Below, piece after piece: positions 1 through 8,184 of a DNA stretch of 64,000 nucleotides (position 1 is the first letter of the stretch; each line of letters starts with the position of its first letter). The position numbers and the translations under genes are program-made. The stretch is taken from the NCBI GenBank assembly GCA_022566535.1, contig JADFIR010000010.1, positions 22,701-86,700 on the forward strand, written 5' to 3'. Source of the stretch: Planctomycetota bacterium (GTDB lineage: Bacteria; Planctomycetota; Phycisphaerae; Phycisphaerales; SM1A02). Under the pieces are notes generated by a model. That model did no database searches, was not told the DNA's origin, and saw only the letters and a program-made list of their open reading frames with translations.

Positions 1-368
1 GTTCGGAGCACCATGCCGTCGGCAGGCAACCCGAGTTGGGCTTGGAGCTGCGCCTTGATGAGATCGTCGCGATTGCCGCCGTCAGCACCAGCGATCTGCA
101 TGTGCTGGATGAACGTCTGCCCGCTGGGGACTGAGCAGATCGTTCGCTTTCCCCTGAACTTGCCCTTGGTGAGCAGCTGTGGAAGCTGCTTCTCGAAGAA
201 CTTGAATGTTTCGTCTCTTTCGGCGCGAATTGAATCGGGAATCGGTAGCCCCGCCGCCGCCAGGAGCGTTGCCCCTTCACCCGGACCGATCTGCAGCATC
301 TTCACCGATGCCGACCCGAAGTCGATCGCGATCGGCGAAGGCTGGGCCGAGAACATCGAGAACCCCAT
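1..368 (-). CDS. pilM: Type IV pilus assembly protein PilM, N-terminal part (truncated by window edge)
   Basis: The reading frame opens with ATG at 368 and stays open for 122 codons to the window edge, so only the N-terminus is present. The protein begins with a short lead and then IAIDFGSASVKMLQIG, the actin-like phosphate-1 loop of PilM (FtsA/hexokinase-fold ATPase). It is followed by KRTICSVPSGQTFIQHMQIAG and by a DDLIKAQLQAQLGLP segment typical of PilM. In the family PilM sits on the cytoplasmic face of the inner membrane and binds PilN in the type IV pilus or type II secretion alignment complex. PilN, PilO and PilQ would be expected downstream, outside this window. The retraction ATPase PilT lies 15 kb away at 15463-16578. 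Family assignment is strong; whether it serves pili or a type II secretion-like system cannot be told from the fragment. Confidence 0.85.
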   Translation of the reverse strand, partial: MGFSMFSAQPSPIAIDFGSASVKMLQIGPGEGATLLAAAGLPIPDSIRAERDETFKFFEKQLPQLLTKGKFRGKRTICSVPSGQTFIQHMQIAGADGGNRDDLIKAQLQAQLGLPADGMVLR

Positions 369-606
369 TACACGACTCCGAGGCTTGCGTCTGCCGCAGC
401 GGACCGCGCGGCCATGACCTGTCCCATCGTCCCCATGCAGGGGCGGGTTGAGACGGCGACCCAGCGAACAACGAGCAAATCCACGCCGCGCCCAAACAGA
501 TCGCCTTTGAATCGGGTGCGGACCGATAACAGGCCGGAGAGTTCAGAAAATTGGGCTCGTTTCGATGTCGCGGATCGTGGCACGACAGGAATCACCGGCG
601 AGGAGC

Positions 607-1239
607 TCAACCAGCACGCAGCGTGCTCACCGCGATGGGCACCGCCTCCCCCAGTGCCGTGAGGCCTTTCGGAAGATTCCACGCCTGCCGGAGGCGATCC
701 CCCGTGGTGTTGCTGACCGATCGCAGCTCCACCCCCGGCACGCCGAGGCGGCGCGCGGCATGCACAACGGCTGCGCCTTCCATCGCTTCGGCGATCGCAC
801 CGGTGCGTCGAACCACCTCTTGGGCGGCTGCATCAGTTCCTGAACAGGTGGCCACCGTCGCGATTGGTCCGCAACGAAACAGCAGCGATAGACGCGTTAG
901 CGCCCGCTCATCGACCGGCACCGCATTGCCGGAAAAATCACCGAGCGCGAGGCCCAAGGCCGAGATGTCTGTGAACCCGGACGGGGTGAGCAGGCCTTCC
1001 TCCGCATACACGCACCGACTGGCGACCACAACGTCGCCGATCGACAATCCGCCGCCGGGAAGCGCCCCCGCAACACCGGCGCTGAGCACCATGTCAAATG
1101 CGCCGTCTCGAATAATCGCCTCGGTCGTCGCTGCCGCGGCATTGGTTCGCCCAACTCCGCCGACGATGACCTTAGAGTGATCAATCGAGCCGACCGCATC
1201 GGCCTCCGCCTGCACTGATGTCACGATCAATACCCGCAT
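607..1239 (-). CDS. mqnB: Futalosine hydrolase (menaquinone biosynthesis)
   Basis: A 210-residue phosphorylase/nucleosidase-fold protein. It has the N-terminal beta strand MRVLIVTSVQAEADAV, a glycine-rich AGVAGALPGG segment, the purine-binding stretch with MEGAAVVHAA, and the C-terminal VELRSVSNTTGDR that marks futalosine hydrolases rather than MTA/SAH nucleosidases. The enzyme cleaves futalosine to dehypoxanthine futalosine and hypoxanthine in the alternative (futalosine) menaquinone pathway. Length matches the family. The ATG at 1239 lies inside the last codons of the upstream lipoprotein gene (13-bp overlap), which suggests translational coupling. No other mqn gene is visible in the window. 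Confidence 0.87.
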   Translation of the reverse strand: MRVLIVTSVQAEADAVGSIDHSKVIVGGVGRTNAAAATTEAIIRDGAFDMVLSAGVAGALPGGGLSIGDVVVASRCVYAEEGLLTPSGFTDISALGLALGDFSGNAVPVDERALTRLSLLFRCGPIATVATCSGTDAAAQEVVRRTGAIAEAMEGAAVVHAARRLGVPGVELRSVSNTTGDRLRQAWNLPKGLTALGEAVPIAVSTLRAG

Positions 1240-1460
1240 GAATCAAGCGATCGCACCCAGATGTTGCGATATCGCACGGGGTCGCCGTGATCCTGCAAGG
1301 GAATCGGCCGGCCCTCACGCCCGATCCAAGGGTCCCACGACGAGCCGTCGAACAACATGACGGTCTTTGCATCTTGCACCGGCGGAGCCGGCTGAGAGGT
1401 GCACCCAGTAACGATGAGCACACCAGCGGCAGCCGTACACCAACGTCCGTGCATCTTCAC
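1227..1460 (-). CDS. Small lipoprotein, internally collapsed DUF1080 (3-keto-disaccharide hydrolase-like) domain
   Basis: A 77-residue protein with a lipoprotein signal (hydrophobic stretch ending VTGC, then SQPAPP). The mature part contains TVMLFDGSSWDPWIGREG and then directly IPLQDHGDPVRYRNIWVRSL. In DUF1080 proteins (about 200 residues) the LFDG...W motif opens the domain and the LQDHG.PVR.RNIW.R motif closes it, so this polypeptide keeps only the two ends and lacks the central jelly-roll. It could be a pseudogene, a genuine mini-protein or an assembly collapse. The reading frame is intact and its end overlaps the start of mqnB by 13 bp, which argues that it is still translated. Function unknown. 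Confidence 0.6.
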   Translation of the reverse strand: MKMHGRWCTAAAGVLIVTGCTSQPAPPVQDAKTVMLFDGSSWDPWIGREGRPIPLQDHGDPVRYRNIWVRSLDSCGY

Positions 1461-1484
1461 CGGTTGAAATTCTCCTCGACAAGC

Positions 1485-1532
1485 AAGCCGGATCTGACGA
1501 GTCCGCCGTGGCAGACGAGGAAGGTCCGGGTC
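1485..1532. repeat. Dispersed palindromic element, family A, copy 1
   Basis: This intergenic element lies between hisS and the small lipoprotein gene. It has imperfect inverted arms, CCGGATCT at the left and AGGTCCGG at the right, around an inner GTCCGCC/GGCAGAC pair. It shares its arms and order with elements at 4096, 20641, 20698, 24990, 25104 and 26185. All copies are intergenic. The structure resembles a REP-type element. Confidence 0.6.
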
Positions 1533-1571
1533 TTTGCGCTGTATCCGAAATCCGCGACCTTCCGCCCGCGG

Positions 1572-2915
1572 CTACTGTCTCTGTCGCTCGCGCAGCATCG
1601 TCGCCAGATCGTCCAGCTTCACGTTCTCCTGTTTTCCGCCGTCGAGATCCTTGAGGACGACGTTGCCGTCTTTCAGCTCATCACCGAGAATGACCGCATA
1701 GCGCGCTCTGGCCTTGGCCGCCTCACCAAGCAGCTTGCCGACGTTGCGCGTGGATCGGTAGCTGTGGCGAGCGTGCAAACCTTCCCGGCGAAGCTTCGCG
1801 ACCAGCGGTCGAAACTGCTTCTCGGCTTCGTCCTTGCCCGCCGAGATGACGAACGCATCCGGCCGGGGGGCCCACTCTTGGGCCGCCTTGAGCAGCCCGC
1901 GATCTTCCAAGACCAGTCGCAGAACGACATCGCCCATCGCGAAGCCGCAAGCGGGCGTTGGTGGTCCGCCGAACATTTCAACGAGATTGTCATATCGTCC
2001 GCCACCCGCAATGGCCCGCTCCTTGCCAGTCGTTTCGTGGATCTCGAACACGGTGCCGGTGTAGTACGCCAGCCCGCGCACGACATTCAGATCAAACTCG
2101 CACCAACGAAGAACCGTCAACGAAGCGAGCGCGTCGACCAGTTGCAGCAAGCGCTCCGCCGCCGACCCATTCTCCCGGGGCGCCTGTCGAGACTGCCCCT
2201 GCTCTTGGGCACGTATGGCATCGTTGATCACCCCGCTTTCACGATCGATCACATCCTCGTACTGATCGTGATCGAGCCCAATCGCCCGACACTCCGTGTC
2301 AAAGGCAGCCTTGGGCATCCGTTCCTTTCGATCGAGAAGGAGCATCGCGGGTTCGATTTGCTGTTGGTCGAGTCCCGCGCCGCTCAAGGCACCTGCGACC
2401 AACTCGCGATGACTGATCTTGACGGTGACATCCTTCGAGGGGATGCCGAGCCGTTGAATACTCTCCACTGCCACGGCGATCACCTCCGCATCTGCGTCCG
2501 AAGAGTCATCGCCGATGATGTCGAGATTCCACTGTATGTGTTCGCGCAATCGGCCGCGCTGGGGGCGCTCGGCCCGAAAGAACGGGCCGATCGAGAACCA
2601 TTTCGTCGGGTTGGGCAGAGACCCGGCCTGGGCGGCGTACATGCGGGCGAGCGTCGGGGTGAACTCCGGGCGAAGGGCGTAGTCCACGTCGCCGCCGGCC
2701 CGGCGAAAGCTGAACAGCTCGGACACAATGTCCGGCCCGGACTTGACCGTGTACAAATCCAGGTGCTCAAATGTCGGTCCATCAATTTCTTCGAACCCGT
2801 GGTTGATCGAGACTTCTCGCCAGACGCTCTCGATGTATCGCCGGACGGCCAGGTCCTGCGGGTAGAAGTCGCGCGTGCCCTTTGGGGGCTGGAATGTGTG
2901 GGTGCGGGCAGCCAT
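1572..2915 (-). CDS. hisS: Histidine--tRNA ligase
   Basis: A 447-residue class II aminoacyl-tRNA synthetase that charges tRNA-His. From the start chosen at 2915 (ATG opening MAARTHTFQPPKGTRDF) it shows motif 1 near residues 10-60, LRPEFTPTLARMYA (81-94), and motif 2 FFRAERPQRGRLREHIQWN (112-130). The histidine-specific RGLAYYTGTVFEI and motif-3-like AGGGRYDNL follow, and the C-terminal anticodon-binding domain ends at DDLATMLRERQRQ. The open frame extends 25 codons further upstream, but that extension has no family similarity. It lies downstream of the alcohol dehydrogenase gene on the same strand, with a 129-bp gap holding an inverted repeat. Confidence 0.95.
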   Translation of the reverse strand: MAARTHTFQPPKGTRDFYPQDLAVRRYIESVWREVSINHGFEEIDGPTFEHLDLYTVKSGPDIVSELFSFRRAGGDVDYALRPEFTPTLARMYAAQAGSLPNPTKWFSIGPFFRAERPQRGRLREHIQWNLDIIGDDSSDADAEVIAVAVESIQRLGIPSKDVTVKISHRELVAGALSGAGLDQQQIEPAMLLLDRKERMPKAAFDTECRAIGLDHDQYEDVIDRESGVINDAIRAQEQGQSRQAPRENGSAAERLLQLVDALASLTVLRWCEFDLNVVRGLAYYTGTVFEIHETTGKERAIAGGGRYDNLVEMFGGPPTPACGFAMGDVVLRLVLEDRGLLKAAQEWAPRPDAFVISAGKDEAEKQFRPLVAKLRREGLHARHSYRSTRNVGKLLGEAAKARARYAVILGDELKDGNVVLKDLDGGKQENVKLDDLATMLRERQRQ

Positions 2916-2967
2916 CAGCGAGCAGTGTAGCGATCTTGCACCCAGCGAGCCGTCCGCCGAGGCGGAT

Positions 2968-3030
2968 CCCCACCCGTGGCTTCCGGGCAATCACACGCCG
3001 ATCCGTGACGGTTCAGCCACGGCTGTGGGG
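2968..3030. terminator. Inverted repeat between adh and hisS, possible terminator or processing hairpin
   Basis: Arms CCCCACCCGTGGCT (2968-2981) and AGCCACGGCTGTGGGG (3015-3030) pair with a two-base bulge around a 33-nt loop. There is no clear T-tract on either side, so intrinsic termination is uncertain. It sits just below the stop of the alcohol dehydrogenase gene on the minus strand. Confidence 0.3.
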
Positions 3031-3044
3031 ACACGGCGGCTCGC

Positions 3045-4055
3045 TCAAATCACCAACACTGCAGCACCCTTGATCGCATCGTGCTTGAGCGCAATCAGCG
3101 CATCGTTGGCTTGGGCTAAGGGGAACGTCTCGACGTGCGTCTTCACCCCCACGCGTGCGGCTTCTTCAAGAAACGCCCGGCCGTCAGCACGCGTGTTGTT
3201 GGCCACACTGCGGATGACGCGCTCCCAATAGAGGTCCCGGTATTGGAGCGACGGGATCGGGCTCATGTGGATCCCGCCCAGGACGAGGCAGCCGCCGCGG
3301 TCCAGGGCCTCCAGCGCCGCCGGGACGATTTCCCCCGCAGGGGCATAGATGATCGCCGCATCGAGCTTGACCGGCGGTTGATCGAACGTATCGCCCACCC
3401 ATGCGGCGCCGAGTTCTTCTGCAAGGATCTGATGCCGCTGGCGATCACGCGTGCAGACGAAGACCTCTGCTCCGCGGCTTCGCGCGATTTGGATACCGAT
3501 GTGGGCCGCCGCCCCGAAGCCATACATACCCAGCCGCGCACCGATCCACTGCTCAATACCGGTCTGCTCCAAACAGCGATAACCCACAATCCCCGCGCAC
3601 AGCAAGGGCGCGACCTGATGATCGTCAAGCTTCTGCGGCAGTGGATAAACGAAGTCCGCCGGGGCGACGACATATTCGGCATACCCGCCGTCGCGAGTCC
3701 AGCCGGTGAACTGGGCATGTTCACAGAGATTCTCTCGACCGGTTGAGCAGTAACGGCATGAGCCGCAGGTGCAATGCAGCCACGCGATACCAACGCGATC
3801 GCCGATCGCGAAGACGCGAGCGACTTCACCAAGTTGCTCGACAATGCCGACGATCTGGTGGCCGGGGATGATCGGCTTCTTCTGGCGGGACTGATCGAGT
3901 TCGCCTTCGACGACGTGCAAGTCGGTCCGGCAGACGCCACAGGCGCGGACCCTGATGAGCAAGTCCTCGGGCGTCGGGGTCGGAGTCTCGACCTCCGTAA
4001 AGGCCAGCGGCCGATCACGCACCGGCGCCGGCTGATGAAGCACGCAGGCCTTCAT
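3045..4055 (-). CDS. Zinc-dependent alcohol dehydrogenase (MDR superfamily)
   Basis: A 336-residue medium-chain dehydrogenase. Catalytic zinc residues appear as [10 protein letters not shown] (Cys42) and PGHQIVG (His66). The structural-zinc knuckle has Cys97, Cys100, Cys103 and Cys111 within [15 protein letters not shown]. The Rossmann region around residues 170-200 reads [21 protein letters not shown], where the usual GxGxxG is GFGAAA. The family oxidises or reduces alcohols and aldehydes with NAD(P)H. It resembles the AdhA/AdhP-like branch that yields about 330-residue proteins. It lies between the acyl-CoA mutase and hisS on the same strand, with no evident pathway link. Substrate cannot be predicted. 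Confidence 0.88.
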   Translation of the reverse strand: MKACVLHQPAPVRDRPLAFTEVETPTPTPEDLLIRVRACGVCRTDLHVVEGELDQSRQKKPIIPGHQIVGIVEQLGEVARVFAIGDRVGIAWLHCTCGSCRYCSTGRENLCEHAQFTGWTRDGGYAEYVVAPADFVYPLPQKLDDHQVAPLLCAGIVGYRCLEQTGIEQWIGARLGMYGFGAAAHIGIQIARSRGAEVFVCTRDRQRHQILAEELGAAWVGDTFDQPPVKLDAAIIYAPAGEIVPAALEALDRGGCLVLGGIHMSPIPSLQYRDLYWERVIRSVANNTRADGRAFLEEAARVGVKTHVETFPLAQANDALIALKHDAIKGAAVLVI

Positions 4056-4095
4056 GGCCGTTCATCGTACCGGGTGGCATGAGCCGCTGGTGAAC

Positions 4096-4145
4096 GACCC
4101 GGACGTTCCTCGTCCGCCAGGGGGCGGACTCGTCAGGTCCGGCTT
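4096..4145. repeat. Dispersed palindromic element, family A, copy 2
   Basis: This element lies between the alcohol dehydrogenase and mutase genes, in the opposite orientation to copy 1. The outer arms CCGGAC/GTCCGG and the inner arms GTCCGCC/GGCGGAC are perfect, giving a hairpin with an internal bulge. It is followed by the shared GGCTTC flank. Confidence 0.6.
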
Positions 4146-4180
4146 CCACGCCGATTGCCTGATGCCGAATGCCTCTGTTC

Positions 4181-5845
4181 TTACCACTCCGGGCCGGAGG
4201 TATATCGGCCGAACACGTCGGCCATCGCTTGCACCATCTCGCCAAGGGTGCAATTGGCGGTCGCCCCATCAATGAGCGAAGGCATCAAGTTCTCATCCTT
4301 GCGGGCTGTATCGCGAATCGCATCAAGCGCTCGGGGCGCTTGGTCGTTGCTTCGCCTCTTCTTGAACTGGGCGAGTCGCTCGCATTGATCGACCTCGACG
4401 TCGTGTGGAATCTGCAGGATCTCGACCTGCCGGTCCTGGTTCCCATCGGTGTAGGCGTTGACGCTGACGATGGTGCGGTCGCGCGCTTCCATTTCTTGTC
4501 CGAAGCGGTAGCTGGCCTCGGCAATGGCCCGGCGAAAATAGCCCTGATGGATGCCCTCGACGACCCCGCCCATGTCGTCGATCTGCTTGATGATCTCGTG
4601 AGCGTCCAATTCCATGCGATCGGTGAGCGCTTCGACGTACCACGACCCGCCAAGCGGATCGACGGTGCGATGCACGCCGGTCTCGTGGGCGAGGATCTGC
4701 TGGGTGCGCAGGGCCACGCGAACCGCGGTCTCGGTTGGCAGGCCTAGGGTTTCGTCCAGCGAGTTAGTATGCAGGCTCTGACAACCGCCGAGCACCCCCG
4801 CGAGTGCTTGGTAGGCCACGCGGACCACATTGTTGAGCGGTTGTTGTTCGGTGAGCGAGCAGCCAGCGGTCTGCACGTGGGTCCGCAGGAGCCAGGAGCG
4901 TGGGTCTTTCGCCTTGTAGCGATCGCGCATCACGGAGGCCCAGATCCGTCTCGCCGCACGCAGTTTGCAGATTTCCTCGAAGAACTCGTTGTGGCTGTTG
5001 AAGAAGAAGCTCAATCGGCCAGCGAAGGCATCGACCTCAAGCCCGCGATCGCACACCGCTTGAACGTACTCCATGCCATCGCGAAGGGTGAAGGCCAGCT
5101 CCTGGGTGGCCGTCGAGCCGGCTTCGCGGATGTGGTAGCCGCTGATGGAGACCGTGTTCCACCTCGGCGTGTGACGGGTGCCGAACTCGATCGTGTCCAC
5201 CACCAGCTTGACCGACGGCTCCGGGGGATAGATGAACTCGTTTTGGCTGTGGAACTCCTTGAGGATGTCGTTTTGCAGAGTGCCGCCAAGATTCGCCCAA
5301 TCGATTCCGCGCTGCTTCGCCATGGCCAGGTACATCGCCCAGATAACCGCCGCCGGACCGTTGATCGTCTGACTCACCGTGACGTCGCCGATGGGAATGT
5401 CCGCATAAAGCCGGTGCATGTCGTCGATCGTGTCGATGGCCACACCGCATCGGCCGACCTCACCGGCCGAAAGTGGATCATCACTATCGCGGCCCATAAG
5501 CGTCGGCAGGTCGAACGCCGTGGAGAGCCCTGTCTTGGCCGTGGTGCCGGCGGCGTTCGCAAGCAGATATTTGAAACGCTGGTTCGTGTCGTCCGCGGAG
5601 CCGAAGCCGGCAAACTGGCGCATGGTCCAGAGCCGACCGCGATACATGGTTTTGTGAATGCCGCGGGTATAGGGAAACTCGCCCGGTGAGCCGATTCGCT
5701 GATGAGGCGCGCGGGCATCCGCCGTCTGGACGCTGTGGGGCCCGTAACACTCGTCAACCTCATACCCTGAGATGGTGACGGATTGGGGATCGACCTTGGC
5801 GTTCGGTGCAGAGGTGCTGAGCTTGGGGTCTTGGAGTGTGCTCAT
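4181..5845 (-). CDS. Acyl-CoA mutase large subunit, isobutyryl-CoA mutase-like (methylmalonyl-CoA mutase family)
   Basis: A 554-residue B12-dependent mutase catalytic chain containing only the TIM-barrel substrate domain. The C-terminal cobalamin-binding DxHxxG domain of full-length MutB is absent, as in two-subunit (archaeal MCM or IcmA/IcmB-type) enzymes. The start at 5845 opens MSTLQDPK; an upstream 37-codon extension is not family-like. Conserved segments are LWTMRQFAGFGSADDTNQR (72-90), LQNDILKEF (190-198) and SISGYHIREAG (His238). The residue equivalent to MCM Tyr89 is Phe78 (RQFAGF) and that equivalent to MCM Arg207 is Gln201 (SQNEFIYPP). This Phe/Gln pair is the published signature of isobutyryl-CoA mutase. 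No small B12-binding subunit or MeaB chaperone is in the window. Likely reaction: isobutyryl-CoA to n-butyryl-CoA, inferred from the two residues. Confidence 0.82.
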   Translation of the reverse strand: MSTLQDPKLSTSAPNAKVDPQSVTISGYEVDECYGPHSVQTADARAPHQRIGSPGEFPYTRGIHKTMYRGRLWTMRQFAGFGSADDTNQRFKYLLANAAGTTAKTGLSTAFDLPTLMGRDSDDPLSAGEVGRCGVAIDTIDDMHRLYADIPIGDVTVSQTINGPAAVIWAMYLAMAKQRGIDWANLGGTLQNDILKEFHSQNEFIYPPEPSVKLVVDTIEFGTRHTPRWNTVSISGYHIREAGSTATQELAFTLRDGMEYVQAVCDRGLEVDAFAGRLSFFFNSHNEFFEEICKLRAARRIWASVMRDRYKAKDPRSWLLRTHVQTAGCSLTEQQPLNNVVRVAYQALAGVLGGCQSLHTNSLDETLGLPTETAVRVALRTQQILAHETGVHRTVDPLGGSWYVEALTDRMELDAHEIIKQIDDMGGVVEGIHQGYFRRAIAEASYRFGQEMEARDRTIVSVNAYTDGNQDRQVEILQIPHDVEVDQCERLAQFKKRRSNDQAPRALDAIRDTARKDENLMPSLIDGATANCTLGEMVQAMADVFGRYTSGPEW

Positions 5846-5993
5846 GCAACTATCGTAGCGTGGCCGTGGCCGAAGACGCAGGGAATCAACGGCGCAGCAC
5901 CAACCGAAGGTGGCGAATCGTCCCGGCGCGCCGGGATCCGCCGTTGCGGTCACCACCGTTCGGCAACAGGTGTCCGTCTCCGTGGCCCGCGGT

Positions 5994-6494
5994 CTAATCG
6001 TCGTATATTGTCCGGCCGGCGTCCGGTGGAAGTTGGCCCCCCTGAGGCGTCCACCACGCCGCCTCGCCTTGGGGCTGATCCGAGCGCAGCGCCTCGTCGG
6101 GTGGGGCGATGGCCATCTCCGGCGCTTGGCGGAAGGTCACATCGATCCGCCGACTCGCCGCCGCGGGGACCGTCAGGGCGTTGCGGAGCCGGCCGATTCG
6201 GGTTCCGATCTCGAAGATCTGGTAACGCATCAGATCAGGCGTGAGCACCGAATCGTCTCCTGCTCCGACTACGAAATCGAGCGACAACTGCTTGCCAACC
6301 GGAATCTCGATCGAGAAGATCGCCTCCTCGGTGTTGGTGTCAACGAGTGTAATCGTCGTCGGCCTGGATTCGATCGAATAGTATGTGGATGAGCCGCCGG
6401 TAAAGGGCAAGAAGCCCCCGCCCGGAGCATGGCAGCCGAACAGGGCCATGGCACCGGCCACACACATCGTCAGTTGCTTGGTGAACATCAACAT
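5994..6494 (-). CDS. Hypothetical lipoprotein
   Basis: A 166-residue predicted lipoprotein. The start at 6494 is chosen because AGGGGAG lies 6-7 nt upstream and opens a signal peptide whose lipobox reads LFGC. The mature protein begins HAPGGGFLPFTGGSSTYYS and contains a beta-rich core with TITLVDTNTEEAIFSIEIPVG. The C-terminus is Pro/Gln rich (WWTPQGGQLPP). No catalytic motif is apparent. It lies 148 bp upstream of the mutase start on the same strand and is divergent from ispF across 253 bp. Function unknown; probably an envelope protein restricted to relatives. Confidence 0.6.
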   Translation of the reverse strand: MLMFTKQLTMCVAGAMALFGCHAPGGGFLPFTGGSSTYYSIESRPTTITLVDTNTEEAIFSIEIPVGKQLSLDFVVGAGDDSVLTPDLMRYQIFEIGTRIGRLRNALTVPAAASRRIDVTFRQAPEMAIAPPDEALRSDQPQGEAAWWTPQGGQLPPDAGRTIYDD

Positions 6495-6747
6495 GCGATC
6501 TCCCCTGGTCCTTGCGTTTTGCGACGGCTTCGAGCCGGCGGTCCTGGGCAAGCCGTTCGCGCCGCCCCGGGCTCCAGCCAAGCCCGCCCATGAGGTATCG
6601 GCCAAGTTCAGCCTGGGGTGCGGCCAAAAGCCATCCGAGTTCGCGTGCCGATCCGACGCGAAAGGCTTGCCCAGGAGCATCAACCGCCCGCTGACCCGTT
6701 GCGCCGACAACTATGAGAACGCCCGGTGGTGCCGGTAAAGTGTAGAC

Positions 6748-7269
6748 ATGACCAATCCCCTTGAGCCGCCCTACCGCATCGGCCACGGTTACGACCTTCA
6801 TCGTCTGGAGCCGCTGGCCCCGGATGGTCCAGGCCGGCCGTTTGTGCTTGGGGGTGTGCGGTTCGACCATCCGCTGGGTCCGGTCGGCCACTCCGATGGC
6901 GATGCGGTCTACCATGCGGTCACGGATGCGATCCTGGGCGCGTTGGCCCAGGCCGATATCGGCGAGCTGTTTCCCGACACCGATCCCGGACACGAAGCCG
7001 CTGATTCGTCCGAGTTCGTTCGCGAAGCGGCCAGCCGGATGCATGCTTGCGGCTTCGCGCTGGGCAACCTCGACATCACCGTCGTCTGCGAACGGCCCAA
7101 GATTGCGTCTCGCAAGGCGGAGCTGATTGCGAACATCGCGAAACTGTTGGATTGTGATCGCAACAGGGTGAATCTCAAGGGCAAGACGCACGAAGCGGTT
7201 GACGCGGTCGGCGAAGGCCGGGCGATCGAAGTCCACGCGATTGTCCTCCTCCTGCGGCGCGAGGTGTGA
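6748..7269 (+). CDS. ispF: 2-C-methyl-D-erythritol 2,4-cyclodiphosphate synthase
   Basis: A 173-residue IspF of the MEP isoprenoid pathway, which cyclises CDP-methylerythritol 2-phosphate with release of CMP. The signature IGHGYDLHRLEP supplies the Asp and His zinc ligands near residues 14-16. GPVGHSDGDAVYHAVTDAILGA matches the second conserved block with the third His ligand, followed by IGELFPDTDP and the C-terminal NLKGKTHEAVDAVGEGRAIEVHA. Length is close to the family's 155-165 residues. IspD is not adjacent. The downstream LolA-like gene starts within about 100 bp on the same strand. Confidence 0.96.
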   Translation: MTNPLEPPYRIGHGYDLHRLEPLAPDGPGRPFVLGGVRFDHPLGPVGHSDGDAVYHAVTDAILGALAQADIGELFPDTDPGHEAADSSEFVREAASRMHACGFALGNLDITVVCERPKIASRKAELIANIAKLLDCDRNRVNLKGKTHEAVDAVGEGRAIEVHAIVLLLRREV

Positions 7270-7368
7270 TCGTTTGGCGATAGTATTCGTGGCTCACGAT
7301 GGATGACGAGGAACAACCCTGGAGCCGATGTGTCGTACGGTAGGTGGGCAGAGATTCGAGGCTTCCCT

Positions 7369-8157
7369 ATGGTCATTGAGCTTGCGATCTCGATGCTACT
7401 GTGGACGCCCATCGGATGTGCGACAGGTCCGGCGCCGGTCACCCGCCCAGCGCGCGCGCCGGACCCGGTTGATGAATTGCTTGAGAAGCTCGAGCGCGCT
7501 GCCGATGATCTGCGCGACTTTGCGGCCGACATCCGGTACGACAAATGGGATGCCGTGTTGGAGCGCACGGAAATCCGCACCGGCAAGGTGATCTACCAGG
7601 TCGATCGGGCCGACGGCTCAAAGCGCTTCGCGATCCTGTTCGACACGCTGATCATTCCCCCGCGCAGGGAAGACCGCCGAGCACACTTTATCTTCGCTGG
7701 GAGCTGGTTCGTCGAGATCGATCACGAAGCCAAGCAGTTCATCAAGCGGCAGATCGTCGCTCCGGGCAAGCAGTTTGATCCGCTCAAGCTCGGCGAAGGG
7801 CCGTTCCCCTTGCCCATCGGGCAGCCGAAGGATGAGGTTCTTGCGCGGTTCGACGTGCAGTGCATCGACGTTCCCAAGGAAGGCTTGCTGAAGAGCCTCA
7901 GTGACGTCCACGGCCTCCTGCTGGTTCCCAAGCCGAACACGCCGGAGGCACAGGACGTTCGGGAAATTCATCTGTTCTACGATCGCCGGACGCTACTTCC
8001 GGCGGGGATCAACGTCCTCGAAGTCAACGGCGACCGCAAGACGGTGCGATTACGCAATCTGCGGCGCAACCAGGGCGTCGATGAGGCCAAGCTGAGCATC
8101 GAGACGCCAGATCCCAAGCAAGGATGGCAGATCGACGTTCGCCCCTGGCGGCCGTAG
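7369..8157 (+). CDS. LolA-like outer-membrane lipoprotein-sorting family protein
   Basis: A roughly 262-residue secreted protein with the pattern of the LolA/LolB fold: an amphipathic N-terminal helix (DELLEKLERAADDLRDFAADIRYDKWD), then the strand series RTGKVIYQVDRADGSKRFAILFD, AHFIFAGSWFVEIDHEAKQF and late REIHLFYDRRTLLPAGINVLEVNGD. The start at 7369 gives a hydrophobic signal ending PIGC. An in-frame ATG at 7303 would add 22 residues without a signal-like pattern. Planctomycetes carry many such paralogues, often annotated only by the fold. Whether it carries lipoproteins or another hydrophobic cargo is unknown. It converges with the cysteine dioxygenase gene 27 bp away. Confidence 0.6.
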   Translation: MVIELAISMLLWTPIGCATGPAPVTRPARAPDPVDELLEKLERAADDLRDFAADIRYDKWDAVLERTEIRTGKVIYQVDRADGSKRFAILFDTLIIPPRREDRRAHFIFAGSWFVEIDHEAKQFIKRQIVAPGKQFDPLKLGEGPFPLPIGQPKDEVLARFDVQCIDVPKEGLLKSLSDVHGLLLVPKPNTPEAQDVREIHLFYDRRTLLPAGINVLEVNGDRKTVRLRNLRRNQGVDEAKLSIETPDPKQGWQIDVRPWRP

Positions 8158-8184
8158 TGAACAAGCTGGCCGCGGCGCTCCCGA

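Noticed and set aside
1287..2930. 547-codon open frame on the plus strand
   Set aside because: Entirely antisense to hisS, whose synthetase motifs are unmistakable; the plus-strand product has no family features and reflects high GC content.
6340..7236. 298-codon minus-strand frame
   Set aside because: Antisense to ispF and to part of the lipoprotein region; no signal, domain or ribosome site.
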